Assembly: GCF_024586915.1 (NCBI RefSeq)
Contig: NZ_JANBVS010000012.1
Location: forward strand, 179,187-243,186
Direction: 5' to 3'
DNA length: 64,000 nt
Source of the DNA: Bradyrhizobium sp. SRS-191
Lineage (GTDB): Bacteria; Pseudomonadota; Alphaproteobacteria; Rhizobiales; Xanthobacteraceae
The notes under the pieces are model-generated. The model searched no databases. It was not told the DNA's origin and worked only from the letters and a program-made list of their open reading frames with translations. Below, in pieces: positions 25,188 to 34,477 of this stretch (the first letter of the stretch is position 1; the number at the start of each line of letters is the position of its first letter). Position numbers and translations under genes: made by a program.

Positions 25188-26341
25188 GCCACCCGCAGCC
25201 CTTCCCGCCAGACGCTGCGCACGACGGCGTGATCCCCGGCGACGTGAACGCGGATCAGGTCCGCGCGCTTGCCTGCTGCGATTTCACCGCGGTCATGCAG
25301 CCCGACCGCGTCAGCCGGTGCCTTGGTGACGGTCCGAACCGCGGCAGCGAGATCGATGGCCGGCACGCGCTTCGGCAGCTGCAACGCCCCCATCAGCAGA
25401 CTCGAGGGCACGTAGTCCGATGAGAGAATATCGAGCAGCCCTTCACGCGCGAGATCCACGGCGGCAATGTTTCCCGAATGCGAGCCACCGCGGACCACGT
25501 TGGGCGCGCCCATCAGGATGCTGATGCCAGCCCCGTGCAGCCCTCGCGCGGCTTCCATGGTGGTCGGAAACTCGGCGACGGCGATGCCGTCCTTGATAGC
25601 ATCTGCGACGTTCTCGTCGGTGGTGTCGTCATGGCTGGCGAGCGGCACGTCATGAGTCTTGGCCAGCGCGACGATGTCCCGCATGTTCGCCGCTGCATAG
25701 GCCTGCTGATAGGCGAAGCGCCGCGCGAACATGACGTCGAGCTCCGCATCGGTCTTGCCGCCGCTCTTGCCGCGGTAATAGTCGCGAAGCTTGCCCTCGT
25801 CGCGAAACTGGCGCTGGCCCGGCGTGTGGTCCATCAGCGACATCAGACGGACGTCGGAGCGGCCCGCCAGCTGCTTTGCCTCCTCGACCACCGTCGGCAT
25901 CGGCACCTCGCAGCGCAGATGCAGGAAGTGATCGGCGCGCAGCAAACGCGCGTCGCGCGCCCGCGCGATCGCATCGGCGAGCACATTGGCCTGGCCGTCG
26001 ACACCTTCAGCCCCCTCCTCGCTCCAGACACGCAGCGAATCCAGAACCGTCGTGATGCCCGCCGTCGCGAGCTGCCCGTCATAGGAAATGACCGCGGCGA
26101 CCGGATCCCAATAGACTTTCGGCCGCGGCACGAAATGCGCCTCGAGGTGGTCGGTGTGCAGTTCGATGAGCCCCGGCATCAGCAGATCACCGCCGGCGTC
26201 ATGACTACCGGCAGGCGCCGCGCCCTCGCCGATCTCTTCGATCCGGCCTCCGGCCATCGCCACCCAGCCCTGCTCGATCACCCGGTCCGCGAGGACCAGC
26301 CGGGCGTTGCCTATCACGGTGTCGGACATGTTCGCGCTCAT
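25184..26341 (-). CDS. phnM: Ribose 1-methylphosphonate 5-triphosphate diphosphatase PhnM
   Basis: This 385-residue amidohydrolase removes pyrophosphate from alpha-D-ribose 1-methylphosphonate 5-triphosphate. Metal-binding elements are seen in LIELHTDHLEAHF (the HxDxxE element) and LASHDDTTDENV; the later GAPNVVRGGSHSGN and LSSDYVPSSLL strings are specific to PhnM. The start at 26341 is used; a second ATG lies four codons on. It overlaps phnN by four bases and follows phnL by 15. A second, divergent PhnM is encoded at 40993-42180. Confidence 0.95.
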   Translation of the reverse strand: MSANMSDTVIGNARLVLADRVIEQGWVAMAGGRIEEIGEGAAPAGSHDAGGDLLMPGLIELHTDHLEAHFVPRPKVYWDPVAAVISYDGQLATAGITTVLDSLRVWSEEGAEGVDGQANVLADAIARARDARLLRADHFLHLRCEVPMPTVVEEAKQLAGRSDVRLMSLMDHTPGQRQFRDEGKLRDYYRGKSGGKTDAELDVMFARRFAYQQAYAAANMRDIVALAKTHDVPLASHDDTTDENVADAIKDGIAVAEFPTTMEAARGLHGAGISILMGAPNVVRGGSHSGNIAAVDLAREGLLDILSSDYVPSSLLMGALQLPKRVPAIDLAAAVRTVTKAPADAVGLHDRGEIAAGKRADLIRVHVAGDHAVVRSVWREGLRVA

Positions 26342-26356
26342 CTGCTCCTCTGCCTT

Positions 26357-27055
26357 CTACGCCGCCGCTGCGAACGTCGTCACATCGACCGTACGGTCTG
26401 CGATCTGCTCACGGATATCATCGTCATGCACGATCGCAATCATCGCGACACCGGCCTTCTTTTTCGCCGCGATCAGATCGACCACCACCGCCCGGTTCGC
26501 CGCGTCCAACGAGGCCGTCGGCTCGTCGAGCAGCAGGATCGGGAGGTCGGAGATGAAGCCGCGCGCGATGTTGACGCGTTGCTGCTCGCCGCCGGAGAAT
26601 GTCGAAGGTGGCAAGGACCACAGCCGCTCCGGAATGTTCAGCCGTGCGAGCAAAGCCCCGGCGCGCAGGCGCGCCTCCTCACGCGCCACACCCGCCGCGA
26701 GCAGCGGCTCGGCCACCACGTCGAGCGCGGCCACGCGCGGCACTGCGCGCAGGAACTGGCTGACATAGCCGATGGTCTGCCGCCGCGCATTGAGCACCAG
26801 ACGCGGCTCGGCGCCGGCGAGATCAGTCATCTCGCCCTGGTGACGGACGCTGATCCGACCTCCATCACAGCGATAGTTGCCGAAGATCATCTTCAGGATC
26901 GACGATTTGCCCGCACCCGACGGCCCGGACAGCACGACGCACTCGCCGGCAGCGACCTGGAACGAGACGCCCTGCACCACCGGCAGCGTGATGCCGCCCT
27001 GCAGATGCATGGTGAACGTCTTCCTGGCATTCTCAACGTTGAGCATCACGGTCAT
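26357..27055 (-). CDS. phnL: C-P lyase ABC-type ATPase PhnL
   Basis: This 232-residue ATPase has Walker A GPSGAGKSS, Q-loop in VSQFLR, signature FSGGEQQRVNIARG, and Walker B PILLLDEPTASLD. The N-terminus MLNVENARKTFTMHLQGG is PhnL-like. PhnL acts with PhnK and the PhnGHIJ core rather than in transport. It lies ten bases after phnK, within the operon. Confidence 0.93.
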   Translation of the reverse strand: MTVMLNVENARKTFTMHLQGGITLPVVQGVSFQVAAGECVVLSGPSGAGKSSILKMIFGNYRCDGGRISVRHQGEMTDLAGAEPRLVLNARRQTIGYVSQFLRAVPRVAALDVVAEPLLAAGVAREEARLRAGALLARLNIPERLWSLPPSTFSGGEQQRVNIARGFISDLPILLLDEPTASLDAANRAVVVDLIAAKKKAGVAMIAIVHDDDIREQIADRTVDVTTFAAAA

Positions 27056-27065
27056 TGCTTTGGGC

Positions 27066-27860
27066 TCATGGCGGCAGGATCGAGGACACGAGGAGCTGTG
27101 TGTAGGGCTCGCGCGGATCGTCGAGCACCTGGTCGGTCAGGCCGGTCTCGATCACCCGCCCCTCCTTCATGACCATCACACGATGGGACAACAGCCGCGC
27201 CACGGCAAGATCATGCGTGACCACGATCGCGGCGAGGCCGAGCTCGTTGACGAGGCTGCGCATCAGATCGAGCAGCCGCGCCTGCACGGAGACGTCGAGT
27301 CCGCCGGTCGGCTCGTCCATGAACACCAGCCGCGGCTCGGTCACCAGATTGCGCGCGATCTGCAGCCGCTGCCGCATGCCGCCGGAATAGGTCCGCGGCG
27401 CGTCGTCGATCCGGGCGATGTCGATCTCGACGCGCTCGAGCCAGGACGACGCGGTCTGCCGGATACGACCGTAGTTGTTCCAGCCGACCGCCATCAGCCG
27501 CTCGCCGACATTGGCGCCGGCGGAGACCGCCATGCGCAGCCCTTGCGCCGGATCCTGGTGCACATAGCCCCAGTCGGTGCGGAACAGGAAGCGCCGCTCG
27601 GCCTCGCCGAGCTGAGCGAGATCACGCAGCACGCCATCGCGCATCCGGTACGAGACGCGGCCGCCGCTCGGGGCGAGCTGGGCCGAGAGCATCTGCAGCA
27701 GCGTCGATTTGCCCGAGCCGGATTCACCGACGATGGCCAGCACCTCGCCGGGATAGAGCGCGAAGGACACGTCGCGGCAGGCCGCCAGCCGGCCGTAGCT
27801 CTTGGTCAGCCCGTCGGCGACGAGCAGCGGCTGATCCGATGGACCGGTCACCTCAACCAT
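27066..27860 (-). CDS. phnK: C-P lyase ABC-type ATPase PhnK
   Basis: This 264-residue ATPase has Walker A GESGSGKSTLL, signature TYSGGMRQRLQIARNL, Walker B PRLVFMDEPTGGLDVS, and the PhnK-specific insert DWGYVHQDPAQGLRM. PhnK binds the PhnGHIJ core and is thought to couple ATP hydrolysis to complex opening. The start overlaps the phnJ stop by eight bases. It resembles oligopeptide-transport ATPases, but the context leaves little doubt. Confidence 0.94.
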   Translation of the reverse strand: MVEVTGPSDQPLLVADGLTKSYGRLAACRDVSFALYPGEVLAIVGESGSGKSTLLQMLSAQLAPSGGRVSYRMRDGVLRDLAQLGEAERRFLFRTDWGYVHQDPAQGLRMAVSAGANVGERLMAVGWNNYGRIRQTASSWLERVEIDIARIDDAPRTYSGGMRQRLQIARNLVTEPRLVFMDEPTGGLDVSVQARLLDLMRSLVNELGLAAIVVTHDLAVARLLSHRVMVMKEGRVIETGLTDQVLDDPREPYTQLLVSSILPP

Positions 27861-28737
27861 GGGCGGCCTCCTTGTGCGGGGCGACGCTCTCGGTGCCGCG
27901 ATGTCCGGCCGCCTGGCGGCCCTCGCAATAGTCGGTGTCGGAGCAGACGAACATGCGGCTGCCCTTGTTGTCGGTCACGATCTCGTCGAGATAGGAATCC
28001 TCTGCGCCGCACAGCGCGCAAGGCGCATCGAACTTGTAGCGCGTGAAGGGATGGTCCTCGAAATCAAGCGACACCACCGACGTATAGGGCGGAATGGCGT
28101 AGATGCGCTTCTCGCGTCCGGCACCGAACAATTGCAGCGCCGGGCAATTGTCCATCTTGGGATTGTCGAACTTCGGCGTCGGCGACGGGTCCATCACGTA
28201 GCGGGCATTGACCTTGACGGGATAGGCATAGGACGTGGCGATATGGCCGAAGCGCGCAATGTCCTCGTACAGCTTGACGTGCATCAGCCCGTATTCGGCC
28301 AGCGCATGCATGCGGCGCGTCTCGGTCTCGCGCGGCTCGAGAAACCGCAGCGGCTCCGGGATGGGGACTTGATAGACCAGCACCTGGCCCGCGCGCAGCG
28401 GCGCCTCGGGAATACGGTGGCGGGTCTGGATCACGGTCGCCGCGTCCGTCGAGGTCGTGGTCTCGACGCCCGCCGTCTTGGCGAAGAACTTGCGGATCGA
28501 GATCGCATTGGTGGTGTCGTCCGAGCCCTGGTCGATCACCTTGAGCACGTCCTTGGGACCAAGGATGGCCGCGGTGACCTGCACGCCGCCGGTGCCCCAG
28601 CCATAGGGCATCGGCATCTCGCGGCTCGCGAACGGCACCTGATAGCCGGGGATCGCAATCGCCTTGAGGATCGCGCGGCGGATCATCCGCTTGGTCTGCT
28701 CGTCGAGATAGGCGAAATTGTAGGTCGGCGCGTTCAT
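27853..28737 (-). CDS. phnJ: Carbon-phosphorus lyase PhnJ
   Basis: This 294-residue radical SAM enzyme cleaves the C-P bond of ribose 1-alkylphosphonate 5-phosphate, releasing the alkane and the cyclic phosphate product. The cysteines Cys240, Cys243, Cys265 and Cys271 form the PhnJ-specific C-x2-C-x21-C-x5-C pattern, and Gly31 in IPGYQVPF matches the proposed glycyl/thiyl radical site (Gly32 in E. coli). The start at 28737 overlaps the phnI stop (ATGA). All catalytic features are intact. Confidence 0.97.
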   Translation of the reverse strand: MNAPTYNFAYLDEQTKRMIRRAILKAIAIPGYQVPFASREMPMPYGWGTGGVQVTAAILGPKDVLKVIDQGSDDTTNAISIRKFFAKTAGVETTTSTDAATVIQTRHRIPEAPLRAGQVLVYQVPIPEPLRFLEPRETETRRMHALAEYGLMHVKLYEDIARFGHIATSYAYPVKVNARYVMDPSPTPKFDNPKMDNCPALQLFGAGREKRIYAIPPYTSVVSLDFEDHPFTRYKFDAPCALCGAEDSYLDEIVTDNKGSRMFVCSDTDYCEGRQAAGHRGTESVAPHKEAAHG

Positions 28738-29837
28738 TCCGCAGCCTCCTTCAGCGCGGGGGCGGCATTGGCTTCGGCGAACTCCTGGCGCAGCTTGCGC
28801 AGCAGGCCGAGCTCGGACTGGAAGTCGACATAATGCGGCAGCTTCAGATGCTCGACGAAGCCCGTCGCCTGGACGTTGTCGGAATGCGACATCACGAATT
28901 CCTCGTCCTGCGCCGGCGCGATCAAATCCTCGCCAAGCTCGCGTGCGCGCAGCGCGCGATCGACCAGGGCCATCGACATCGTCTTGCGCTCGCTCTGGCC
29001 GAACGCGAGGCCGTAGCCGCGCGTGAAGCATGGCGGCTCGGTTGCGGAGCCCTTGAACTGATTGACCATCTGGCATTCGGTCAATTCGATCGATCCGAGC
29101 GGCACCGCGAAGCCGATCTCCTCGGCAACGAACTCGACCTCGACCTCGCCGAAGCGGATCTCGCCGGCGAACGGATGATTGCGGCCATAGCCGCGCTGGG
29201 TCGAATAGCCGAGCGCCAGCAAGAACCCCTCGTCGCCACGCGCCAGATTCTGCAGTCGCAGATCACGGCCCGCAGGGAAGCTCAGCGGATCGCGCGTGAG
29301 GTCGCCGACTGGCGCATCGGTCTCCGCTGCAGGAGACGGCTCGATCAACCCATCCCGCCCGAGAATGTCGGTCACGCGCGGCATCGGGACGTCGGACGTC
29401 TCGGCAAGAGCCGGGGCTTCCGGATCTCCGCCCTGCGCCAGACCAGGATCGAGCAGCCGATGCGTGTAGTCGAAGGTCGGGCCCAGCACCTGCCCGCCGG
29501 GAATGTCCTTGAAGGTCGACGAGACCCGCCGCTGCACGCGCATCGCGCCGGTGTCGACCGGCTCAGTCGTGCCGAAGCGCGGCAGGGTCGCGCGGAAGGC
29601 GCGCACCAGGAAGATCGCCTCGATCAGATCCCCCCGCGCCTGCTTGATGGCGAGCGCGGCCAGCTCGCGGTCATACAGCGAGCCCTCGCTCATGACGCGA
29701 TCGACCGCCAACCCCAGCTGCTCGGAGATTTGCGACAGCGACAGTTCCGGCACGTCCCGGTCACCCCGGCGCTCATGCGCGAGCAGCCGGTGCGCATTCT
29801 CGATGGCGCGCTCGCCACCCTTCACCGCCACATACAT
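28734..29837 (-). CDS. phnI: C-P lyase core subunit PhnI
   Basis: This 367-residue protein begins MYVAVKGGERAIENAHRLLAHERRGD, the invariant PhnI opening. It contains IEAIFLVRAFRATLPRF, YGRNHPFAGEIRFGEVEVE and NQFKGSATEPPCFTRGYGLAFGQSERKTMSMALVDRAL, followed by EFVMSHSDNVQATGFVEHLKLPHYVDFQSEL. With PhnL it transfers a methylphosphonate group onto ATP ribose, displacing adenine; PhnI alone has nucleosidase activity. It lies three bases after phnH. Confidence 0.96.
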   Translation of the reverse strand: MYVAVKGGERAIENAHRLLAHERRGDRDVPELSLSQISEQLGLAVDRVMSEGSLYDRELAALAIKQARGDLIEAIFLVRAFRATLPRFGTTEPVDTGAMRVQRRVSSTFKDIPGGQVLGPTFDYTHRLLDPGLAQGGDPEAPALAETSDVPMPRVTDILGRDGLIEPSPAAETDAPVGDLTRDPLSFPAGRDLRLQNLARGDEGFLLALGYSTQRGYGRNHPFAGEIRFGEVEVEFVAEEIGFAVPLGSIELTECQMVNQFKGSATEPPCFTRGYGLAFGQSERKTMSMALVDRALRARELGEDLIAPAQDEEFVMSHSDNVQATGFVEHLKLPHYVDFQSELGLLRKLRQEFAEANAAPALKEAAE

Positions 29838-29840
29838 GCG

Positions 29841-30452
29841 TCAAACTCCCGATGATGCGAGGCGCGTGGTGCGCGGGATGGCGACAAGGGAGCGACCGTC
29901 GACCAGGATGACGTCGAGGCCGCGCGGAAACAGCGCCTCATTGATCGACAGCCGCGCGAACAGATCGGCCGGCGCGAGCGAGGCCGTCAGCGCCGTCATG
30001 CCGTCAATGCCCGGGCCACGCAGATGAAAAGTCTGTCCTGCAGTCAGGCTCGGCACCTGTAAGATCAGGGTCGTCGAGCGATCAGGATATTCCGGGGTTC
30101 CAAGCGCGAATGAGGCGAGGTCGGGCAGCGTGGCCGGCTCCGCGATCAGCGCAAAGCTTGCCGCGTCCGACCGTCCGACGATCGGCGCGCCGGTATGAAA
30201 CTTCAGCCATGCGCCGACATCCGGCGCGCGTAAGAAAGCCTCATCGAGCCAGAGCGGCGTCTCCTGATCGAGCAATGTGAGCGCGATGGCGGCAACTCCC
30301 GGCATCATCGATGACGGGCCACCGACCTCATCGCCGACCACCATCACCTGCCCAGGACGCGCCATCGCCTCCATCACGGTGCGGAACGTCGATTGTGCCG
30401 ACAACACCTTGTCGGCGAAACCAGGCTGCAGCTCGATCGTCATCGGCGCCAT
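29841..30452 (-). CDS. phnH: C-P lyase core subunit PhnH
   Basis: This 203-residue protein begins MAPMTIELQPGFADKVLSAQSTFRTVMEAMARPGQV, the PhnH N-terminal signature (FxxxVxxxQxxFRxxxxAMxxPG). It continues with GVAAIALTLLDQETPLWLDE and LRGPGIDG and ends near the LFPRGLDVILVDG segment. PhnH is a structural subunit of the PhnGHIJ complex. The start at 30452 shares one base with the phnG stop; ATG 30443 is an alternative. Confidence 0.95.
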   Translation of the reverse strand: MAPMTIELQPGFADKVLSAQSTFRTVMEAMARPGQVMVVGDEVGGPSSMMPGVAAIALTLLDQETPLWLDEAFLRAPDVGAWLKFHTGAPIVGRSDAASFALIAEPATLPDLASFALGTPEYPDRSTTLILQVPSLTAGQTFHLRGPGIDGMTALTASLAPADLFARLSINEALFPRGLDVILVDGRSLVAIPRTTRLASSGV

Positions 30453-30907
30453 CACCCTTCTCCCCGCACCATGGTGTAGAAGTCCACCCGCGTGGCGGCG
30501 GCCTCGGCCGCGCTCTGCTCGCGCCCGGCCTGCACCTGCGCGCGCAGCGGCGCAACGACCTTGGCCTCGATTGCCTGGGCGTGCTCGGGCGATTGCAGCA
30601 GCGCATCGCACAGCGCGATCAGCCGGGCCTTGTCGCTGTCGCGGCCGAGCACATAGCCGAACCCGACCTCTCCACTGTCAAGCCGGACGGCCGCGCGAGA
30701 CACGGTCGCCTCGCCGAGATTGAACGGCGCGCCGTCCCCACCGATCCTGCCGCGCACCATGACGAGCCCGCTCTCGGCGGCTCGGAGCTCCCGATGCGAC
30801 GGCACCTCCAGTTCGGCCATTCGCGCCCCGATCTCAGCCGAGGGGACATGCGCCAATACGCGCATCGCACCCTTCCGCCTCTCCTGCAACGCCATCTCGC
30901 CGCTCAT
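30452..30907 (-). CDS. phnG: C-P lyase core subunit PhnG
   Basis: This 151-residue protein contains RKGAMRVLAHVPSAEIGARMAEL, then GLVMVRGRIGGDGAPFNLGEATVSRAAVRLDSGEVGFGYVLGRD, matching the PhnG family from start to end. The first gene of the operon, it follows a promoter region carrying a Pho box and a PhnF-type operator. The start at 30907 fits the family length; the open frame continues upstream through the operator and is not coding. Confidence 0.95.
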   Translation of the reverse strand: MSGEMALQERRKGAMRVLAHVPSAEIGARMAELEVPSHRELRAAESGLVMVRGRIGGDGAPFNLGEATVSRAAVRLDSGEVGFGYVLGRDSDKARLIALCDALLQSPEHAQAIEAKVVAPLRAQVQAGREQSAAEAAATRVDFYTMVRGEG

Positions 30908-30930
30908 CACTGTCCCGATCTTGCCCGGCT

Positions 30931-30958
30931 CAAGTTGTCTATGATAATAGACAACTTG
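30931..30958. promoter_or_regulatory. Long palindrome, probable PhnF operator
   Basis: CAAGTTGTCTAT (30931-30942), GATA, and ATAGACAACTTG (30947-30958) form a perfect 12-bp inverted repeat. It sits 24 bp from phnG and 68 bp from phnF, in the divergent promoter region. PhnF is a GntR/HutC-type regulator and these bind such dyads; the TCTAT/ATAGA core resembles published PhnF-type sites. Confidence 0.75.
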
Positions 30959-30971
30959 ATAAGAGGACGCC

Positions 30972-30989
30972 ATGACTGTTTGATGACAT
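30972..30989 (-). promoter_or_regulatory. Pho box upstream of phnG
   Basis: Read on the minus strand, ATGTCAT, four bases (CAAA), and CAGTCAT form two 7-bp half-sites with 11-bp periodicity, matching the CTGTCAT-N4-CTGTCAT Pho box in 12 of 14 positions. It lies about 65 bp upstream of the phnG start and just beyond the PhnF palindrome, so PhoB can activate and PhnF can block the same promoter. Confidence 0.7.
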
Positions 30990-31025
30990 GGCCGTGATTT
31001 TCGGTGGGAGCTGGTTGGAGCCGCA

Positions 31026-31751
31026 ATGAGCATGGAAGACGCCGGATCCGGCGTGGCGCTGTGGCGGCGCGTCGCCGACGGCATTGAGCGCGAGATCGCC
31101 GAGGGCCGCTTCCCGGCGGGGACGCGGCTGCCCGGCGAAACCGAGATCGCCGAGAGCTACCGCGTCAACCGCCATACCGTGCGGCGCGCGCTTGCGACAT
31201 TGGCCGAACGCGGACTGGTGCGGGCCGAGCGCGGCAGCGGCACCTATGTCGAGGCCCCTCGCCTGTCCTATCCGCTGCGCTCGCGGACGCGCTTCTCCGA
31301 GATCGTCGGCGCCGGCGGCCGCGAGCCGCGCGGACAATTGATTGCCGCGTCCGAGGAGCCGGCGACGCGCGAGCTCGCACGCGCCCTGGGATTGAAGACG
31401 GGCGCGCCGCTGGCGCGCATCGAAGCGCTGCGCTTCGCCGACAAGACGCCGATCTGCGTCAGCACGTCGTTTCTATCGGCCGAACGGTTTCCGGACGCAG
31501 GCCGCATCTTTGCGGCCGTGCGCTCCATGACCGCCCTGCTGGCGCATTACGGCATCCGCGACTATCGCCGCGGCTCGACCCGAATCACGGCTGCGATCGC
31601 CGACGCCAGCGACGCCGCGCGGCTCGATCTCGCATTGGGGCGTCCGGTCCTGGTCGTCGACAGCACCGACATCGATGCCGACGGCACGCCGCTGGTCAGC
31701 AAGCGCTCGCGCTTTGCCGCGGAGCGAGTCACCTTCGAGGTCGAAGGCTGA
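31026..31751 (+). CDS. phnF: GntR/HutC-family regulator PhnF
   Basis: This 241-residue protein has an N-terminal GntR winged helix (IEREIAEGRFPAGTRLPGETEIAESYRVNRHTVRRALATLAERGLVRAERGSGTYV) and a C-terminal UTRA ligand domain (ALGLKTGAPLARIEALRF ... LDLALGRPVLVVDSTDIDADGTPL). It is divergent from phnG with the palindromic operator between. In the phosphonate operon of related bacteria PhnF represses transcription until a phosphonate-derived ligand binds. Confidence 0.92.
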   Translation: MSMEDAGSGVALWRRVADGIEREIAEGRFPAGTRLPGETEIAESYRVNRHTVRRALATLAERGLVRAERGSGTYVEAPRLSYPLRSRTRFSEIVGAGGREPRGQLIAASEEPATRELARALGLKTGAPLARIEALRFADKTPICVSTSFLSAERFPDAGRIFAAVRSMTALLAHYGIRDYRRGSTRITAAIADASDAARLDLALGRPVLVVDSTDIDADGTPLVSKRSRFAAERVTFEVEG

Positions 31752-31784
31752 TGTGTCGCGGAGTCGTGCTGGAATAGCGCGGAA

Positions 31785-32624
31785 TCAATCGATCAGCGTC
31801 CCATCCGGGTTGAAGAACGGATGCGGGCCATCGAAGTCGCCAATCGGAACCTGATGCGTCACGATCGTTCCGAATTCAGGCCCTGCAAACCAGGTATGGA
31901 GATGGAAGGCCGGCGGCTCCACCTTGAAGGCGGGCGGACGGAGCATTGCCAGGTCGAGATCGACGGCGTGGTTCGGTGCCGGACAGATCGTGCAGGGAAC
32001 GCCGGCAAAGCGCGTCAGCGCAGCGCGGTGCACATGGCCGCAGCCGATCAGTTGCACCCGCGGGTGACACCGCACGACTGCAGCCAGCTCATCGGCATTG
32101 CGTAGGTTCTGCCAGTCCATGTGCCAGATCCCGGCGGTGAAGGGCGGGTGATGCAGGAACAGCAGCGCCGATCGCTCGGAACTGGCAGACAGCTTGGCCT
32201 CGAGCCAACCGAGGGTATGCGCATCGAGCTCGCCATGCGGGTGACCAGCGACGCTGGAATCGAGCAGCAGCAGATCGAGGTCGGCCAGCGGGACGTGCCG
32301 GTTCAGCGGACCTGAAGCTGTTTCGTAAGCATGGTCGGGGAATGCCGCACGCATCAGCTCGCGCGAATCGTGGTTGCCGGGGATGGCAACGAACGGCAGT
32401 CGCAGTTCGGCAAGCAGGGTCTTGAGATGGATGTACTCGTCAGCGGATGGCGTATCGGCGAGATCGCCCGAGATCACCACGAGGTCGATCCTGGGCGCAA
32501 ACCGGTTGAGCTCGTGGATGCAGCGGGCCAGCGCCTGCGCGGTGTCGACCCTTCGGTAGGCGAGACGCCCGGGTGCCTTGATGTGCAGGTCGGAAATCTG
32601 GGCAATCGTGACGAGCTTTGTCAT
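31785..32624 (-). CDS. Calcineurin-like phosphodiesterase in the phosphonate ABC operon
   Basis: This 279-residue metallophosphoesterase has all five blocks: QISDLHIKA, VVISGDLAD, AIPGNHDSRE, LFLHHPPF and GCGHVHRA. Spacing and length resemble the class III nucleotide phosphodiesterase/GpdQ group that hydrolyses phosphodiesters. It follows the ABC ATPase gene by five bases and is last in the operon. It could hydrolyse an imported phosphonate ester or glycerophosphodiester, or a cyclic phosphate intermediate. The substrate is not predictable from sequence. Confidence 0.85.
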   Translation of the reverse strand: MTKLVTIAQISDLHIKAPGRLAYRRVDTAQALARCIHELNRFAPRIDLVVISGDLADTPSADEYIHLKTLLAELRLPFVAIPGNHDSRELMRAAFPDHAYETASGPLNRHVPLADLDLLLLDSSVAGHPHGELDAHTLGWLEAKLSASSERSALLFLHHPPFTAGIWHMDWQNLRNADELAAVVRCHPRVQLIGCGHVHRAALTRFAGVPCTICPAPNHAVDLDLAMLRPPAFKVEPPAFHLHTWFAGPEFGTIVTHQVPIGDFDGPHPFFNPDGTLID

Positions 32625-32629
32625 GGGCG

Positions 32630-33685
<1,056 letters not shown>

Positions 33686-33687
33686 GT

Positions 33688-34473
33688 TCACCGTGAATGT
33701 CCTCTCTCGCCGATCCATTGCATGGCCACCAGCAGCGGGATGATCATGACGAAGAAGATCAGCGTGTAGGCCGAGGCGACCTCGAGCCGCATCGATGCGT
33801 AGCTGTCGGCGAGGCCGACGGGCAATGTCTTGGTCAGCGGCGTATGCAGCATCCAGGTCAGGTTGAACTCGCCGAGCGAGAGCGTCACCACCATCAGGCT
33901 GCCGGCCAGGATTCCCGGCGCGGCATTCGGAACGATGACATCGACGAAGCGGCGCCAGGGTGACGCCCCGACGGACGCAGCGCCTTCGTCGAGCGATTTG
34001 ACATCGATGGTCGCTAACACCGCCATGACCGAGCGGACCATGAAGGGCATCGTGAAGATGACATGCCCTGCGAGGATGAAAAGCCACGAGCGGCGGAAGC
34101 TGCCGAAGCCGCCATAGGTCAGCAGCAACGCGAGCGCGATGGCGAGCCCGGGAATGGCGAGCGGCAGAGTAATGATCTCCTCGACCACCCGCGCCAGCCG
34201 CCCACCACGCACATACAACGCGTAGGCCGCGGGCACGCCGACCACCAGCGTGACAGCGAGCGTGCCCACCGCAATCAGGATCGAAGCCAGGATCGTGCCG
34301 GCATAGAGCTCCCAGACCTGGGCGACCCATTGCAAGGTGACGCCGGACTGGATGCCGCGGAAGTAGTTCACCGTGACGCCTGCCGCGATCGACAGCCCGG
34401 CAGGCACCGCAAGAAAGGCCGCGACGAGCAGCGTGAACAGGAATTGAAGCGTGAAGAGAATCCGGTTGCGCAC
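33688..34473 (-). CDS. ABC transporter permease, PhnV-like
   Basis: This 261-residue protein has six predicted helices and the permease EAA-like loop ASVGASPWRRFVDVIVPNAAPGILAG. It is in the group of spermidine/putrescine/aminoethylphosphonate permeases. The start is a GTG at 34473, four bases after the stop of the first permease. With its partner it forms the membrane channel of the importer. Confidence 0.88.
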   Translation of the reverse strand: MRNRILFTLQFLFTLLVAAFLAVPAGLSIAAGVTVNYFRGIQSGVTLQWVAQVWELYAGTILASILIAVGTLAVTLVVGVPAAYALYVRGGRLARVVEEIITLPLAIPGLAIALALLLTYGGFGSFRRSWLFILAGHVIFTMPFMVRSVMAVLATIDVKSLDEGAASVGASPWRRFVDVIVPNAAPGILAGSLMVVTLSLGEFNLTWMLHTPLTKTLPVGLADSYASMRLEVASAYTLIFFVMIIPLLVAMQWIGERGHSR

Positions 34474-34477
34474 GTGC

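Noticed and set aside
25478..27172. 564-codon open frame opposite phnM and phnL
   Set aside because: Antisense to certain genes and rich in Arg/His/Asp, without domain content.
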